A DNA stretch of 11,889 nucleotides, from the NCBI GenBank assembly GCA_027729865.1, contig JAQCBM010000030.1, forward strand, positions 1-11,889, written 5' to 3'. This document shows, piece after piece, positions 1 to 7,093 of the stretch; within the stretch, counting starts at the first letter, position 1, and every line of letters starts with the position of its first letter. The position numbers and the translations under genes were made by a program. The stretch comes from Actinomycetota bacterium. GTDB taxonomy: Bacteria > Actinomycetota > Actinomycetes > S36-B12. The notes under the pieces were generated by a model. It saw nothing but the letters and a program-made list of their open reading frames with translations. It was not told where the DNA came from and ran no database searches.

Positions 1-453
1 GATCCCCAGTTCGGTCGAATCGATGAGGACCCCGAACCATGGGAACCAGTCCTGCGACTCGACCCACTCGCGTCCCTGGAAGTCCATCAACTCGTTGGTC
101 AAGATGCCTACCGGCAGACCAGCCGCACGAGCCTTGATCACGAGCGTGATGGCCTCTGGCCGCGTTACTTCGATTCCCGGAGTCTGGAACATCGCGCGCA
201 TCAAGGTGGGGTGACCATCTAAAGGAGCACCGTTGGCCTGTGCTTTGGCGGCGAAGTCCAACCAGTACTCACGCTCCGTTGCTTCTCCACCCAGATAGCG
301 CTGCCAGCGCTCGTCACCTTCAGGATCCAGCGGCCCACGGCCCACTACCGTCCCCGCGGGCAGCCCTCGAAGCCGCTCGTAATCGTCGGCGATCTCCCAT
401 GCCGACTTGAAGAAGACGACGCCCACGTCCAGCAAGAGTCCCCGAGCAGTCAC
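1..453 (-). CDS. HAD-superfamily hydrolase, N-terminal part (cut by window edge)
   Basis: Reading the minus strand from a GTG at 453 gives an open frame that runs off the left edge (151 codons, no stop). The first residues, ARGLLLDVGVVFF, look like HAD motif I (hydrophobic strand then DxGxV), and GILTNE near residue 122 looks like motif II with its Ser/Thr. The helical segment between them, with many Trp, Tyr and acidic residues, fits a HAD cap. The second Asp of the usual DxD is Gly, as in the 'DxGGV' subgroup that includes epoxide-hydrolase N-terminal phosphatase domains, so phosphatase activity is not certain. The GTG start overlaps the stop of the Rieske gene (GTGA, 453-450) and has a good ribosome site (AAAGGAGAG) just upstream, so it is probably the last visible gene of the operon. 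The substrate is unknown. It could be a haloacid or phosphate-ester hydrolase. Confidence 0.7.
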   Translation of the reverse strand, partial: MTARGLLLDVGVVFFKSAWEIADDYERLRGLPAGTVVGRGPLDPEGDERWQRYLGGEATEREYWLDFAAKAQANGAPLDGHPTLMRAMFQTPGIEVTRPEAITLVIKARAAGLPVGILTNELMDFQGREWVESQDWFPWFGVLIDSTELGI

Positions 454-833
454 ATCGCTCTCCTTTCATCTAGTGACTCACCGCGAGCGTGGGCCAGAAG
501 TACTTCGCGCAGGCTGCGCTGGGGCGGTAGCGGTGGAACGTCCACTTCCACCACCCCATCGACGATGCGCGTTGGATAGACCGGCACTCGAGTTCGATCG
601 TCGGCCTGCTTCGCACCGTCAAGGAAACTGAATCGCCACAGGTGCGATGGGCACGTGACGCAGCCGTCGCGCACGATTCCCTCGCTGAGTGAAGCCCCGC
701 GGTGCGGGCACACATCGGAGATGGCGTGAACGCGACCGTCGATCAAGGTCAGGCACACGTCCTGACTGTCGAACGTCAAGCGCTGGGCGTTGTTCTCGGT
801 GAGTTCGCTCACCGGAAGAGCGCGGTGCCACAC
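450..833 (-). CDS. Rieske-type [2Fe-2S] ferredoxin
   Basis: A small soluble protein of 127 residues. The cluster ligands are clear: C42-P-H44 and C61-P-S-H64, the Rieske pattern CxH-16-CxxH. The size and fold pattern match stand-alone Rieske ferredoxins that pass electrons from a reductase to an aromatic-ring oxygenase. The C-terminal 30 residues are a charged helical tail beyond the usual ferredoxin length. I chose the GTG at 833, which lies 7 bases after the tautomerase stop. An upstream ATG at 938 would add 35 residues that run back through the tautomerase gene and do not look like a Rieske N-terminus. No oxygenase alpha subunit or reductase is in the window, so the partner is unknown. It may serve a hydroxylase encoded elsewhere or reactivate the iron of an extradiol dioxygenase, as XylT-type ferredoxins do, although those are plant-type and not Rieske. 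Confidence 0.85.
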   Translation of the reverse strand: MWHRALPVSELTENNAQRLTFDSQDVCLTLIDGRVHAISDVCPHRGASLSEGIVRDGCVTCPSHLWRFSFLDGAKQADDRTRVPVYPTRIVDGVVEVDVPPLPPQRSLREVLLAHARGESLDERRAM

Positions 834-840
834 GATGGAT

Positions 841-1038
841 TTACTTCTTGGCGTTGATCTTCGACATGGCTTCGCCACCAACGGCCCACTCATCGGGGGT
901 GACTTCGTAGATGGCCACTCGAACGCGCGCTGGGTCACTTCCCAAGGCTTCGACGACTGCCTCAGTGAGTCGCTTCATCAGCTCGTGCTTTTGCTCGATG
1001 CTGCGACCTTCCATCATCGTCACTTGAACGAAGGGCAT
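841..1038 (-). CDS. dmpI: 4-oxalocrotonate tautomerase (2-hydroxymuconate tautomerase)
   Basis: Converts the enol 2-hydroxymuconate to its keto form, 2-oxo-3-hexenedioate, the substrate of the decarboxylase encoded just upstream. It is 65 residues long, normal for this family of small hexameric enzymes. After removal of Met the chain starts with the catalytic Pro1, and Arg11 (in MEGR) and Arg39 (in VRV) sit exactly where the substrate carboxylates are bound in the classic enzyme. Position 50 is Trp in place of the usual Phe, a conservative change in the hydrophobic active-site wall. The gene starts 9 bases after the decarboxylase stop (1048) with a GGAGAAG-like ribosome site. Its presence implies that ring fission products go through the oxalocrotonate (dehydrogenase) branch. 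Confidence 0.93.
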   Translation of the reverse strand: MPFVQVTMMEGRSIEQKHELMKRLTEAVVEALGSDPARVRVAIYEVTPDEWAVGGEAMSKINAKK

Positions 1039-1047
1039 GGACTTCTC

Positions 1048-1821
1048 CTATCCGCAGGGAATCTCGACGGTGCCGAGTCGGTCGAAGCGTGCGGTGATGA
1101 CATCGCCCGGTGCCACGGCAATAGCCTCGGTCATCGATCCGGACAACACGATGTGACCGGCTTCCAGGCCCTGCCCGCGTTCGGACAGTTTCCGGACGAG
1201 CCACGCGACACTTGCTGCCGGATGTCCTAAGACCGCTGCTCCGGAAGCCGTCGCGATGAGTTCACCGTTCTTCTCGAAGACGCATCCGGTTAAGCGCAGA
1301 TCGAATCCCGCGGGATCGATCCCTTGACCGCCGAGGACGAAGCCTGCACAGGAAGAGTTGTCGGCAACTACATCTGGGAGTTTGAAGGAGTACCCGGCGA
1401 AGCGGGAATCCAAGACGTCGACGGCAGGAAAGACCAGATCGGTAGCGGCAAGCACTCGCGCTGCCGTGACTCCGGGGCCTTCGAGGTCCTCGCCGAGTAG
1501 GAAGGCGACTTCGGGTTCGCAGCGCGGCTGGATGAAGTTGTCGCAGATCAACACTTCACCGGTGTCGATCTGCATATCGTGCGTGAGCCAGCCGTAGAGA
1601 GGTTCATCGACGTTCATCTGCTGCTGCTTAGCGGCGCTTGTCAGACCCAACTTCGCCCCGACCACTTCGAAGCCAGCAGATTTGCGAGCGGCGACCACTG
1701 CGTCTTGGATTGTGTACGCGGTAGCGACGTCGAGATCGGGGTACTCATCCGTCAGTGGAGTCGTAGCGACACGATCCTGTGCCGCGCGGATAAGCCGGTC
1801 GGCGAGTTCGGACTGGTTCAC
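1048..1821 (-). CDS. dmpH: 4-oxalocrotonate decarboxylase (XylI/DmpH type)
   Basis: Decarboxylates 2-oxo-3-hexenedioate to 2-hydroxypenta-2,4-dienoate. The 257 residues match the hydratase/decarboxylase family throughout. GAKLGLTS (55-62), the metal-binding E102-P-E104, the VxVxDSR segment (134-140) and ADNSS (152-156) are all present. The ADNSS form, as in XylI, and the DEPLYGWL segment separate it from the hydratase encoded at 3769-4572. One oddity is that the third expected metal ligand, Glu in family members (VEVIDSR), is Asp135 here (codon GAC, 1419-1417). The start ATG at 1821 overlaps the aldolase stop by four bases (ATGA). In related pathways the enzyme forms a complex with the hydratase so that the unstable dienol is passed on directly. 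Both partners are in this operon. Confidence 0.92.
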   Translation of the reverse strand: MNQSELADRLIRAAQDRVATTPLTDEYPDLDVATAYTIQDAVVAARKSAGFEVVGAKLGLTSAAKQQQMNVDEPLYGWLTHDMQIDTGEVLICDNFIQPRCEPEVAFLLGEDLEGPGVTAARVLAATDLVFPAVDVLDSRFAGYSFKLPDVVADNSSCAGFVLGGQGIDPAGFDLRLTGCVFEKNGELIATASGAAVLGHPAASVAWLVRKLSERGQGLEAGHIVLSGSMTEAIAVAPGDVITARFDRLGTVEIPCG

Positions 1822-2861
1822 TTGCCCTCCTTTTCAGCGTGCTTGCGCGCCAACTCCAAAGCGACGTCGATGATCATGTCTTCCTGACCACCCACCACCT
1901 GCCGACGCCCGAGTTCTAGGAGAATCTCGGCTTGCGAAACGTTGTAGCGCTCGGCTGCGCGTTGGGCGTGCAGCAGGAAGGATCCGTATACGCCCGCGTA
2001 ACCCAGGATCAGGCCAGCTCGGTCGATCACCTGTTGCCGCGGCATCATCGGCCGCACCACTTCTTCGGCGACATCCATAAGTTTCAGTGCATCAACGCCC
2101 GTACTTATTCCGTACTTATTCGATACGGCGGCGAGGATCTCGGTGGGGCAGTTTCCGGCTCCGGCACCTAATCCGGCGCTCGTGCCATCGAGATTGGATG
2201 CACCCTCCTCGTATGCCGCGATCGAATTGGCGACAGCCATCGAAAGGTTGTTGTGGGCATGGACACCAACGGGCACCTCGAGTGCTTCGACGAGTGCATT
2301 GACTCGGCGCCGCACATCTTCGGTGGTCATAGCGCCCGCAGAGTCGGCAATGTAGATCGCGTCTGCCCCGTAGGACTGCATGAGCAGTGCCTGCTCCACT
2401 AAGCCTTCCGGGGAGTTCATGTGCGCCATCATCATGAAGCCGATGGTCTCCATACCAAGTTCCTTGGCCGTCTTGATGTGCTGTTCGCTGATGTCGGCCT
2501 CGGTGCAGTGCGTGGCGATACGCGCCATGCCCACCCCAAGCTCGCGCACATCTTTGAGGTCGTCGGCTAGGCCGATCCCAGGAAGGAGCAGACAGGCGAT
2601 CGTGGAGTTCTTCGCTTCATCGCAAGCCCGTGCGATGAGTTCCTTCTCATCGACTTTGGAGAAGCCGTAGTTGAAACTGGATCCACCAAGGCCGTCGCCG
2701 TGCGCGATTTCGATGACCTGCACGCCAGCTGCGTCGAGGCCGCGAACAATGGCGATGACTTGGTCCGCGTCGTATTGATGGCTGATCGCGTGAGAGCCAT
2801 CGCGAAGCGTTGAATCGATGAGGCGGTAGTCCACCGATGCTTGATCAGTGCTGGCGCTCAT
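1818..2861 (-). CDS. dmpG: 4-hydroxy-2-oxovalerate aldolase (DmpG type)
   Basis: Cleaves 4-hydroxy-2-oxovalerate to pyruvate and acetaldehyde. The protein is 347 residues, the family length. It is a DRE-TIM type barrel: [10 protein letters not shown] (16-25) holds the catalytic Arg20 and metal-binding Asp21, with His24 as the likely acid/base. VHAHNN (200-205) gives the two metal His, 201 and 203, and Asn of the same segment follows. The C-terminal part, about residues 265-347, corresponds to the communication domain that docks onto the dehydrogenase. The gene overlaps the dehydrogenase stop by ATGA (2861-2858) and the next start by ATGA (1821-1818). That fits the known one-to-one aldolase-dehydrogenase complex, in which acetaldehyde is channelled through a tunnel. 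Confidence 0.96.
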   Translation of the reverse strand: MSASTDQASVDYRLIDSTLRDGSHAISHQYDADQVIAIVRGLDAAGVQVIEIAHGDGLGGSSFNYGFSKVDEKELIARACDEAKNSTIACLLLPGIGLADDLKDVRELGVGMARIATHCTEADISEQHIKTAKELGMETIGFMMMAHMNSPEGLVEQALLMQSYGADAIYIADSAGAMTTEDVRRRVNALVEALEVPVGVHAHNNLSMAVANSIAAYEEGASNLDGTSAGLGAGAGNCPTEILAAVSNKYGISTGVDALKLMDVAEEVVRPMMPRQQVIDRAGLILGYAGVYGSFLLHAQRAAERYNVSQAEILLELGRRQVVGGQEDMIIDVALELARKHAEKEGK

Positions 2862-3769
2862 ACGGGCACCTCCTCTTGTGCGTGGGCGACTGCTTCCCCG
2901 ACACGCATGGCGGCGGCGGTCATGATGTCAAGGTTGCCCGCGTATGTGGGCAGGTAATCGCCGGCGCCTTCCACTTCCAAGAGAACGACGGCGCGGTGGG
3001 GAACCTCGCCACCTGGCGTGAAAAACGGGCCCTCTTCGATTACCGGCGGATTCTTCAGCCGGTATCCGGGGACGTACTTGGAAACTTCGGCCGCCATCTC
3101 GTGGATCGAGTCCAAGACGGCCGAATGGTCCGAGCCCTCGGGAAGGCCTGCGAACACAGTGTTGCGCATGAGGATGGGCGGCTCGGCCGGGTTCAGCACG
3201 ATAATCGCCTTACTGTGCTCAGCGCCGCCGATCTCGCGAAGGGCCGTGGAGGTGGTTTTGGTGAACTCGTCGATGTTCTGCCGCGTGCCCGGACCGGCGG
3301 ACTTGCTTGAAACGGTGGACACCATTTCGGCGTAGGGCAACGTTTCGATCGCACGTCTGATCGCGTAGACCATCGGAGTGGTGGCCTGCCCGCCACACGT
3401 CACCATGTTGATGTTGGGTGCATCGAGGTGGTCGTACAGATTGACCGGCGGAATCACCTTGGGCCCGCGTGCCGCAGGAGTCAGGTCTATTGCCGTGATG
3501 CCGGCTTCGGCGTACTTCTTGTAGTACCGAACATGGACGTAAGCGCTCGTCGCATCGAAGATCATGTCGATGTCGTGGGCGTTCTCCAAGATCCAGTCCG
3601 GACCCGTATGGGGAGCTTCGAGGCCCGCTTCGCGGGCGCGTGCCAGGCCGTCGCTCTCGGGATCGATGCCAACGACGGCCACCAGATCTAGAACGTCGCT
3701 TCGCAGCATCTTGTACATGAGATCGCTGCCGATGTTCCCCGATCCCACGATCGCGCAACGCTTGGGCAT
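2858..3769 (-). CDS. dmpF: acetaldehyde dehydrogenase, acylating (DmpF type)
   Basis: Oxidises acetaldehyde with NAD+ and CoA to acetyl-CoA, working in a complex with the aldolase. From the ATG at 3769 it is 303 residues, the usual length. The N-terminus carries the Rossmann fingerprint GSGNIGSD (9-16). NMVTCGG places the catalytic Cys at 125, and PAARGPKV around 98-105 is typical of the family. The open frame continues 56 codons upstream into the hydratase gene, but that part is Arg/His-rich shadow sequence. The chosen ATG overlaps the hydratase stop by one base (TGATG) and follows a GAGAGGGG ribosome site. The C-terminal region ([16 protein letters not shown] and following) is the dimerisation part seen in DmpF. 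Confidence 0.96.
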   Translation of the reverse strand: MPKRCAIVGSGNIGSDLMYKMLRSDVLDLVAVVGIDPESDGLARAREAGLEAPHTGPDWILENAHDIDMIFDATSAYVHVRYYKKYAEAGITAIDLTPAARGPKVIPPVNLYDHLDAPNINMVTCGGQATTPMVYAIRRAIETLPYAEMVSTVSSKSAGPGTRQNIDEFTKTTSTALREIGGAEHSKAIIVLNPAEPPILMRNTVFAGLPEGSDHSAVLDSIHEMAAEVSKYVPGYRLKNPPVIEEGPFFTPGGEVPHRAVVLLEVEGAGDYLPTYAGNLDIMTAAAMRVGEAVAHAQEEVPV

Positions 3770-4572
3770 CAGTTCCCCTCTCCTTGGATTCTCAGGGTGA
3801 TGGGTCCGAGGTGATCGAATTCCGCTCGGAAGACGTCGCCTGCGGCGATGGGGGTCATCGCATGCAGTGCCCCGGTCATGATCACGCTGCCCGCGGGGAG
3901 CGTGACGCCCATGGGTGCCACGGTGTTCGCAAGCCACGCGACGGCGGCGAGCGGGTCACCCAGTGCGGCGGCCCCAGCGCCCGTTGCAACGACGTTGCCG
4001 TTCTTGGTGAACACCATGCCGATGAGTCGGGGATCGAGATCAGTGACCGGAACAACCGTGCTGCTGAGTGCGATAGCTCCGTTGCTTGCCAGATCGGCCA
4101 CGGTGTCGGCGATCTTGATCTTCCAGTCCTTGATGCGTGAGTCAACGATCTCGATTGCGGCCACAAGCCCGCGGGTGGCGGTGAAGACATCCGCTGCGGT
4201 GCAGTAGGGGCCGCTGAGATCTGCATCCAGGATTACTGCGATCTCGGCCTCTACGCGAGGTGCGATGAAATCGCCTGTGTTGATGATCGCTCCGTCGCGA
4301 TGAACAGTGCTGGCGAATACCGGTCCGAAATCTGGCTGCCCCACACCGAGCAGTTGCTGCATGGGTGCCGACGTGAGACCGAGCTTGTATCCACAGATTT
4401 GCTCGCCATCCGACAAGAGTCGATCAACGAGGTGTTGCTGGATTGCGTAGCCCTCAGCAACTCCGAGTTCCGGTATGGACGCCGTGAAGGCATCAATCGG
4501 AGCTCGATCACGGCGTGCTTGGTAGAGGGCATCGGCGAATGCCTTGGCTTGCGTATCGGTGAGTGTGGTCAC
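3769..4572 (-). CDS. dmpE: 2-oxopent-4-enoate hydratase (DmpE/MhpD type)
   Basis: Adds water to 2-hydroxypenta-2,4-dienoate to give 4-hydroxy-2-oxovalerate. From GTG at 4572 it is 267 residues. [10 protein letters not shown] (60-69), [12 protein letters not shown] (76-87), the metal ligands E108-A-E110 and E141 (in IEIVDSR), and [11 protein letters not shown] all fit the hydratase rather than the decarboxylase branch of the family. The GTG is preferred over an ATG 22 codons upstream because it follows a strong GGGAGGA ribosome site and overlaps the regulator stop (GTGA, 4572-4569). It is the first lower-pathway gene after the regulator. It shares the fold and an estimated third of its residues with the decarboxylase in this operon, so the two are ancient paralogs that keep distinct roles. 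Confidence 0.93.
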   Translation of the reverse strand: MTTLTDTQAKAFADALYQARRDRAPIDAFTASIPELGVAEGYAIQQHLVDRLLSDGEQICGYKLGLTSAPMQQLLGVGQPDFGPVFASTVHRDGAIINTGDFIAPRVEAEIAVILDADLSGPYCTAADVFTATRGLVAAIEIVDSRIKDWKIKIADTVADLASNGAIALSSTVVPVTDLDPRLIGMVFTKNGNVVATGAGAAALGDPLAAVAWLANTVAPMGVTLPAGSVIMTGALHAMTPIAAGDVFRAEFDHLGPITLRIQGEGN

Positions 4573-5378
4573 AGACGTCCTCCCTTGGAGTCTCGGTATC
4601 CGAGACGGCGGCTGATGGCAAGTCCGGCTTCGATGCAAGGACGGGCGAATCGGCGGAGTGATTCACCGCCGAGTCGTTGGACGGGTCCGGCAATCGACAC
4701 GGCGGCGATCACTTCACCCAAACCGTTACGGATGGGCGCCGATACTGACGCGGCACCCAACTCGGCTTCATTGATGTTTTCAGCCCATCCCTGGGATTGG
4801 ATGACGTGAAGCTGTTTGCGCAGATCTTCGATTTTCGTCACCGTGTATGGAGTTTTGGCTGTGAGACGCCAGCCGCGCAGCGTCCGATCAAGTTCCTCTG
4901 GTGGCAAGAAGGCCAGGAGGAGCTTTCCGGTGCTGGTTGCGTGTGCGTCATTGCGGTGGCCGATGCGTCCGAACAGGCGCAGCGTCTGTGGACTCTCGCG
5001 GCGTTCCACGTACACGACTTCGCGTCCGTCGAGTACAGCCACCTGGGCGGTTTCCTTGGTGGCGTTGCGCAGTTGATCGAGAACAGGCGTGCATGCCTCG
5101 TGCAAATCGGTGTGCCAGTACACCGACGTGCCGAGTTCGTACATCGCGAGGCCGAGACGGTAAGCGCCGGTATCGGGATCTTGTTCGAGGAGTTTTTCCT
5201 CGGCGAGCGTGTTCACAAGACGATGCGCGGTGCTCTTGCCTACGCCGAGCCTGCGAGACAACTCGGTGACTCCGAGTTCACGGTTGCCTTTGGAGAATTC
5301 CTTCAGTAACCGTGCGGCATTGCGCACACTCGAGAGCGTCGAATGTGCGCGTCGGGGTGTGGGGGTCTCGTCGCTCAT
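4569..5378 (-). CDS. IclR-family transcriptional regulator
   Basis: A DNA-binding protein of 269 residues. An N-terminal winged helix-turn-helix (about 14-76) has the recognition helix GKSTAHRLVNTL (48-59) and the wing GAYRLG (71-76). A linker helix follows, then the IclR effector domain, with FGRIGHRNDAHATSTGKLLLA (136-156) as its signature. Such proteins bind small aromatic acids or pathway intermediates and act as activators or repressors of degradation operons. I start it at the ATG at 5378, which gives the ATGA overlap with the preceding stop and an AGG at about 7 bases. An ATG two codons earlier (5384) is the alternative. It sits inside the operon as the second gene, so it would be made along with the enzymes it likely controls. 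The 6038-6170 region is its most likely target. Confidence 0.93.
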   Translation of the reverse strand: MSDETPTPRRAHSTLSSVRNAARLLKEFSKGNRELGVTELSRRLGVGKSTAHRLVNTLAEEKLLEQDPDTGAYRLGLAMYELGTSVYWHTDLHEACTPVLDQLRNATKETAQVAVLDGREVVYVERRESPQTLRLFGRIGHRNDAHATSTGKLLLAFLPPEELDRTLRGWRLTAKTPYTVTKIEDLRKQLHVIQSQGWAENINEAELGAASVSAPIRNGLGEVIAAVSIAGPVQRLGGESLRRFARPCIEAGLAISRRLGYRDSKGGRL

Positions 5379-6037
5379 GCCCATGCCTGTCGCGCGTGTT
5401 CGAGCGTTTGGCGACGAATGTCGGTCATGTCTGTCATGTCGGCGCTGAGTACTGCTTCGCCTAGGAACTCGTTCGCCAATAGACGTAGGGCGGTGGGCAT
5501 GTGATTCACGTGCGCCGCGTACATCTCCGCAACTAAGGGACCCTGACGTGGGCTCAGATTCGCAAGCGACGTGAAGTCGCGGTCTGCTGCAGCGTGGGAG
5601 TGTGCGAGTCCGGTTCCTGCGTGCTGAGCGTGGTGTCCGGTGAGACCGCCCCCCGGTGGCACCGAGAGGTGATAGAGCACAGATCGCACGCCCAAGGTCT
5701 CGCGCACTTGCTCAGGCTGGGGGTGCTCCTTCTCATCGATGAGCCCGAGTGCGGGTGCGACCACCGGATCGAAGAAGCGAAGTGTCCAACGCAGATCGTC
5801 GACATGGTCCTCGATGCTCACCTCTGGGCCCGCGGGTGCCGGCAACTGCTCGGTGGTGCCGAGGACGTGCAAATAGCGAGTTCCGACGGCGATGACGGTG
5901 AAGGGTTGATCCGTGAAGAGCGGAAGCCGGGCTCGGTCGGCGGGGGGCAGGGTCTCGGCGGCGTCGAGGTAGGCCTGGTGCACGGCGCGCACGTAATCGC
6001 CCATCGCGGTGCGCATCTGCTCCGGGCTGCCTGCCAT
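5375..6037 (-). CDS. conserved-looking protein of unknown function, first gene of the left operon
   Basis: I do not recognise this 220-residue protein. It looks coding: its third positions are rich in G and C, it keeps the reading direction of the operon, and its stop overlaps the regulator start (ATGA). It has no signal peptide or membrane segment, so it is probably cytoplasmic. Notable parts are FTVIAVGTRYLHVLG (46-60), a strand-rich stretch, and a Gly/His-rich loop at 129-148 with five His (135, 136, 139, 146, 148), which could bind metal. A helical C-terminus follows, with HVNHMPTALRLLANEFLG at 176-193. The placement ahead of the regulator in an aromatic operon suggests a pathway enzyme, a substrate-binding accessory or a redox helper. 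The start at 6037 has a poor ribosome site, and ATGs at 6016 and 6004 are possible alternatives. Confidence 0.7.
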   Translation of the reverse strand: MAGSPEQMRTAMGDYVRAVHQAYLDAAETLPPADRARLPLFTDQPFTVIAVGTRYLHVLGTTEQLPAPAGPEVSIEDHVDDLRWTLRFFDPVVAPALGLIDEKEHPQPEQVRETLGVRSVLYHLSVPPGGGLTGHHAQHAGTGLAHSHAAADRDFTSLANLSPRQGPLVAEMYAAHVNHMPTALRLLANEFLGEAVLSADMTDMTDIRRQTLEHARQAWA

Positions 6038-6070
6038 GAGCCGGGACGCTAGCAGCGAGTGTTCCTGTAG

Positions 6071-6106
6071 ATGGGACAGCGTACTTCCATGCGGGACACA
6101 TTCCGC
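6071..6106. promoter_or_regulatory. pair of imperfect palindromes, candidate IclR operator
   Basis: Two adjacent dyads with no gap. The first (6071-6090) has outer arms ATGG/CCAT and an inner A/T pair. The second (6091-6106) has arms GCGG/CCGC with an inner A/T pair. Each contains GGGACA on the left and TTCC on the right, so the two half-site pairs are also direct repeats of each other. IclR-family operators are commonly 14-20 base imperfect palindromes of the TGGAA-TTCCA kind, often in pairs bound by two dimers. The match is partial. Confidence 0.4.
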
Positions 6107-6134
6107 TTACGGTCACGCACCACGATGTCGATGC

Positions 6135-6152
6135 TGTGTTGTGAGACACACA
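6135..6152. promoter_or_regulatory. short dyad TGTGT-8-ACACA near the right-block start
   Basis: Five-base arms TGTGT (6135-6139) and ACACA (6148-6152) surround eight bases. Inside it TGTG-AGA-CACA (6140-6150) forms a second small palindrome. It ends just before the ribosome site of the first dioxygenase, where a bound protein or a small RNA hairpin could affect expression. The arms are short enough to arise by chance. Confidence 0.25.
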
Positions 6153-6170
6153 TGAAGGAGTGAACAATCC

Positions 6171-7079
6171 ATGGGTCTGCAGAGGCTGGCGCACGTAGAT
6201 GTGACCGTGACCGATCTGGATCTAGCAACGGCTTACTACACCGAGGTCATCGGTCTGCTCGAAACCGAGCGGGACGAGAACTCCGTGTACCTGAAGTGTT
6301 GGGATGAGCCCAACCACCACTCCCTGCGCCTCATATACGGACCGCGCGTCGGTTTCGACATGATGTCCTTCAAGGTCGATCGAGAGGATGACCTCGCCGA
6401 GCTCGAACGCCGCGTCAATCAGTACGGCTTCCCGGTGCGCCGCGTGTCCAAGGGGGAGCGCGTCGGCCAGGGGGAGTCAATCCAGTTCGAGACTCCTTCG
6501 GGGCAAACCATGGAATTGGTCGCCGATCTTGAGATGGTCGGACGAGCCACCGCATCGGTCAATCCGTCCTTGCACGTGGAAGGACTGACGGGCATCGCGC
6601 CGCCTCGTTTGGACCATCTCCTCGTAACAGCAGAGGAAGTGGGTGACTCCACGAAGTTCTTCGAAGACGTCTTCGATTTCCGCACCACCGAACAACTGCT
6701 CGACGGACAGGGCCATCAGGCCGCCACCTGGATGACGGTCACCGATAGTCCGCACGATCTGGCGATCGTCTCGGGAAAGAACGGCGGCCTGCATCACTTC
6801 GCTTGGTGGCTCGATGACTGGGATCACGTTCGTCGCTCTGCTGACGTACTGGCATACAACGGTATTCAGATCGACGTGGGCCCAACCCGGCATGGCATCA
6901 CGCGCGGAAACACGATCTACTTCTTCGACCCCCTCGGGACACGCAACGAGGTATTCACCGGTGGTTACCGGCCGGACCCGGACTTCCCCACGATCACCTG
7001 GACCGAGGACGAAATCGGGCGGGCAGTCTTCTACTACGAAGGTGAACTCAACACCCGATTCATGACGGTACACACGTAA
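6171..7079 (+). CDS. catechol 2,3-dioxygenase-type extradiol dioxygenase, copy A
   Basis: An Fe(II) enzyme of 302 residues that opens catechol-type rings next to the diol with O2, giving a 2-hydroxymuconic semialdehyde. It has two vicinal-oxygen-chelate (glyoxalase-fold) domains, about 1-140 and 145-302, as in XylE. Iron ligands are visible as H149 (RLDHLL), one of the H208-H209 pair (GLHHFAW) and E260 (RNEVF). Second-sphere residues H195 (PHDLAI), H241 (GPTRHGIT) and Y250 (TIYFFD) are also kept, so it should be active. One local difference from copy B and from XylE is Thr in place of Asn before RNE (GTRNE versus GNRNE). The start ATG follows GAAGGAG by 10 bases. It is the first gene of the right block, 14 bases ahead of its paralog. 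The preferred catechol is not readable from sequence. Confidence 0.94.
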   Translation: MGLQRLAHVDVTVTDLDLATAYYTEVIGLLETERDENSVYLKCWDEPNHHSLRLIYGPRVGFDMMSFKVDREDDLAELERRVNQYGFPVRRVSKGERVGQGESIQFETPSGQTMELVADLEMVGRATASVNPSLHVEGLTGIAPPRLDHLLVTAEEVGDSTKFFEDVFDFRTTEQLLDGQGHQAATWMTVTDSPHDLAIVSGKNGGLHHFAWWLDDWDHVRRSADVLAYNGIQIDVGPTRHGITRGNTIYFFDPLGTRNEVFTGGYRPDPDFPTITWTEDEIGRAVFYYEGELNTRFMTVHT

Positions 7080-7093
7080 AGGCCAGATGACTC

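Larger units (their letters stand above)
6038..6170. promoter_or_regulatory. divergent control region between the two operons
   Basis: This 133-base gap lies between the starts of two divergent gene blocks, so it must hold the promoters for both, unless one of them is read from further upstream. It contains three short dyads (annotated separately), a TACGGT at 6108-6113 that fits the loose actinobacterial -10 pattern TAnnnT for the right block, and the ribosome site GAAGGAG (6154-6160), 10 bases before the ATG at 6171. I cannot identify a convincing -35 on either strand. Control by the IclR protein of this locus is an inference from position. Confidence 0.6.

Noticed and set aside
790..1230. 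146-codon plus-strand frame across the tautomerase and decarboxylase region
   Set aside because: It is antisense to two clear enzyme genes and has low-complexity shadow composition and no ribosome site.
3770..3937. Upstream extension of the acetaldehyde dehydrogenase frame
   Set aside because: The extra 56 residues are Arg/His-rich and lie inside the hydratase gene. The Rossmann fold begins right at the ATG at 3769.
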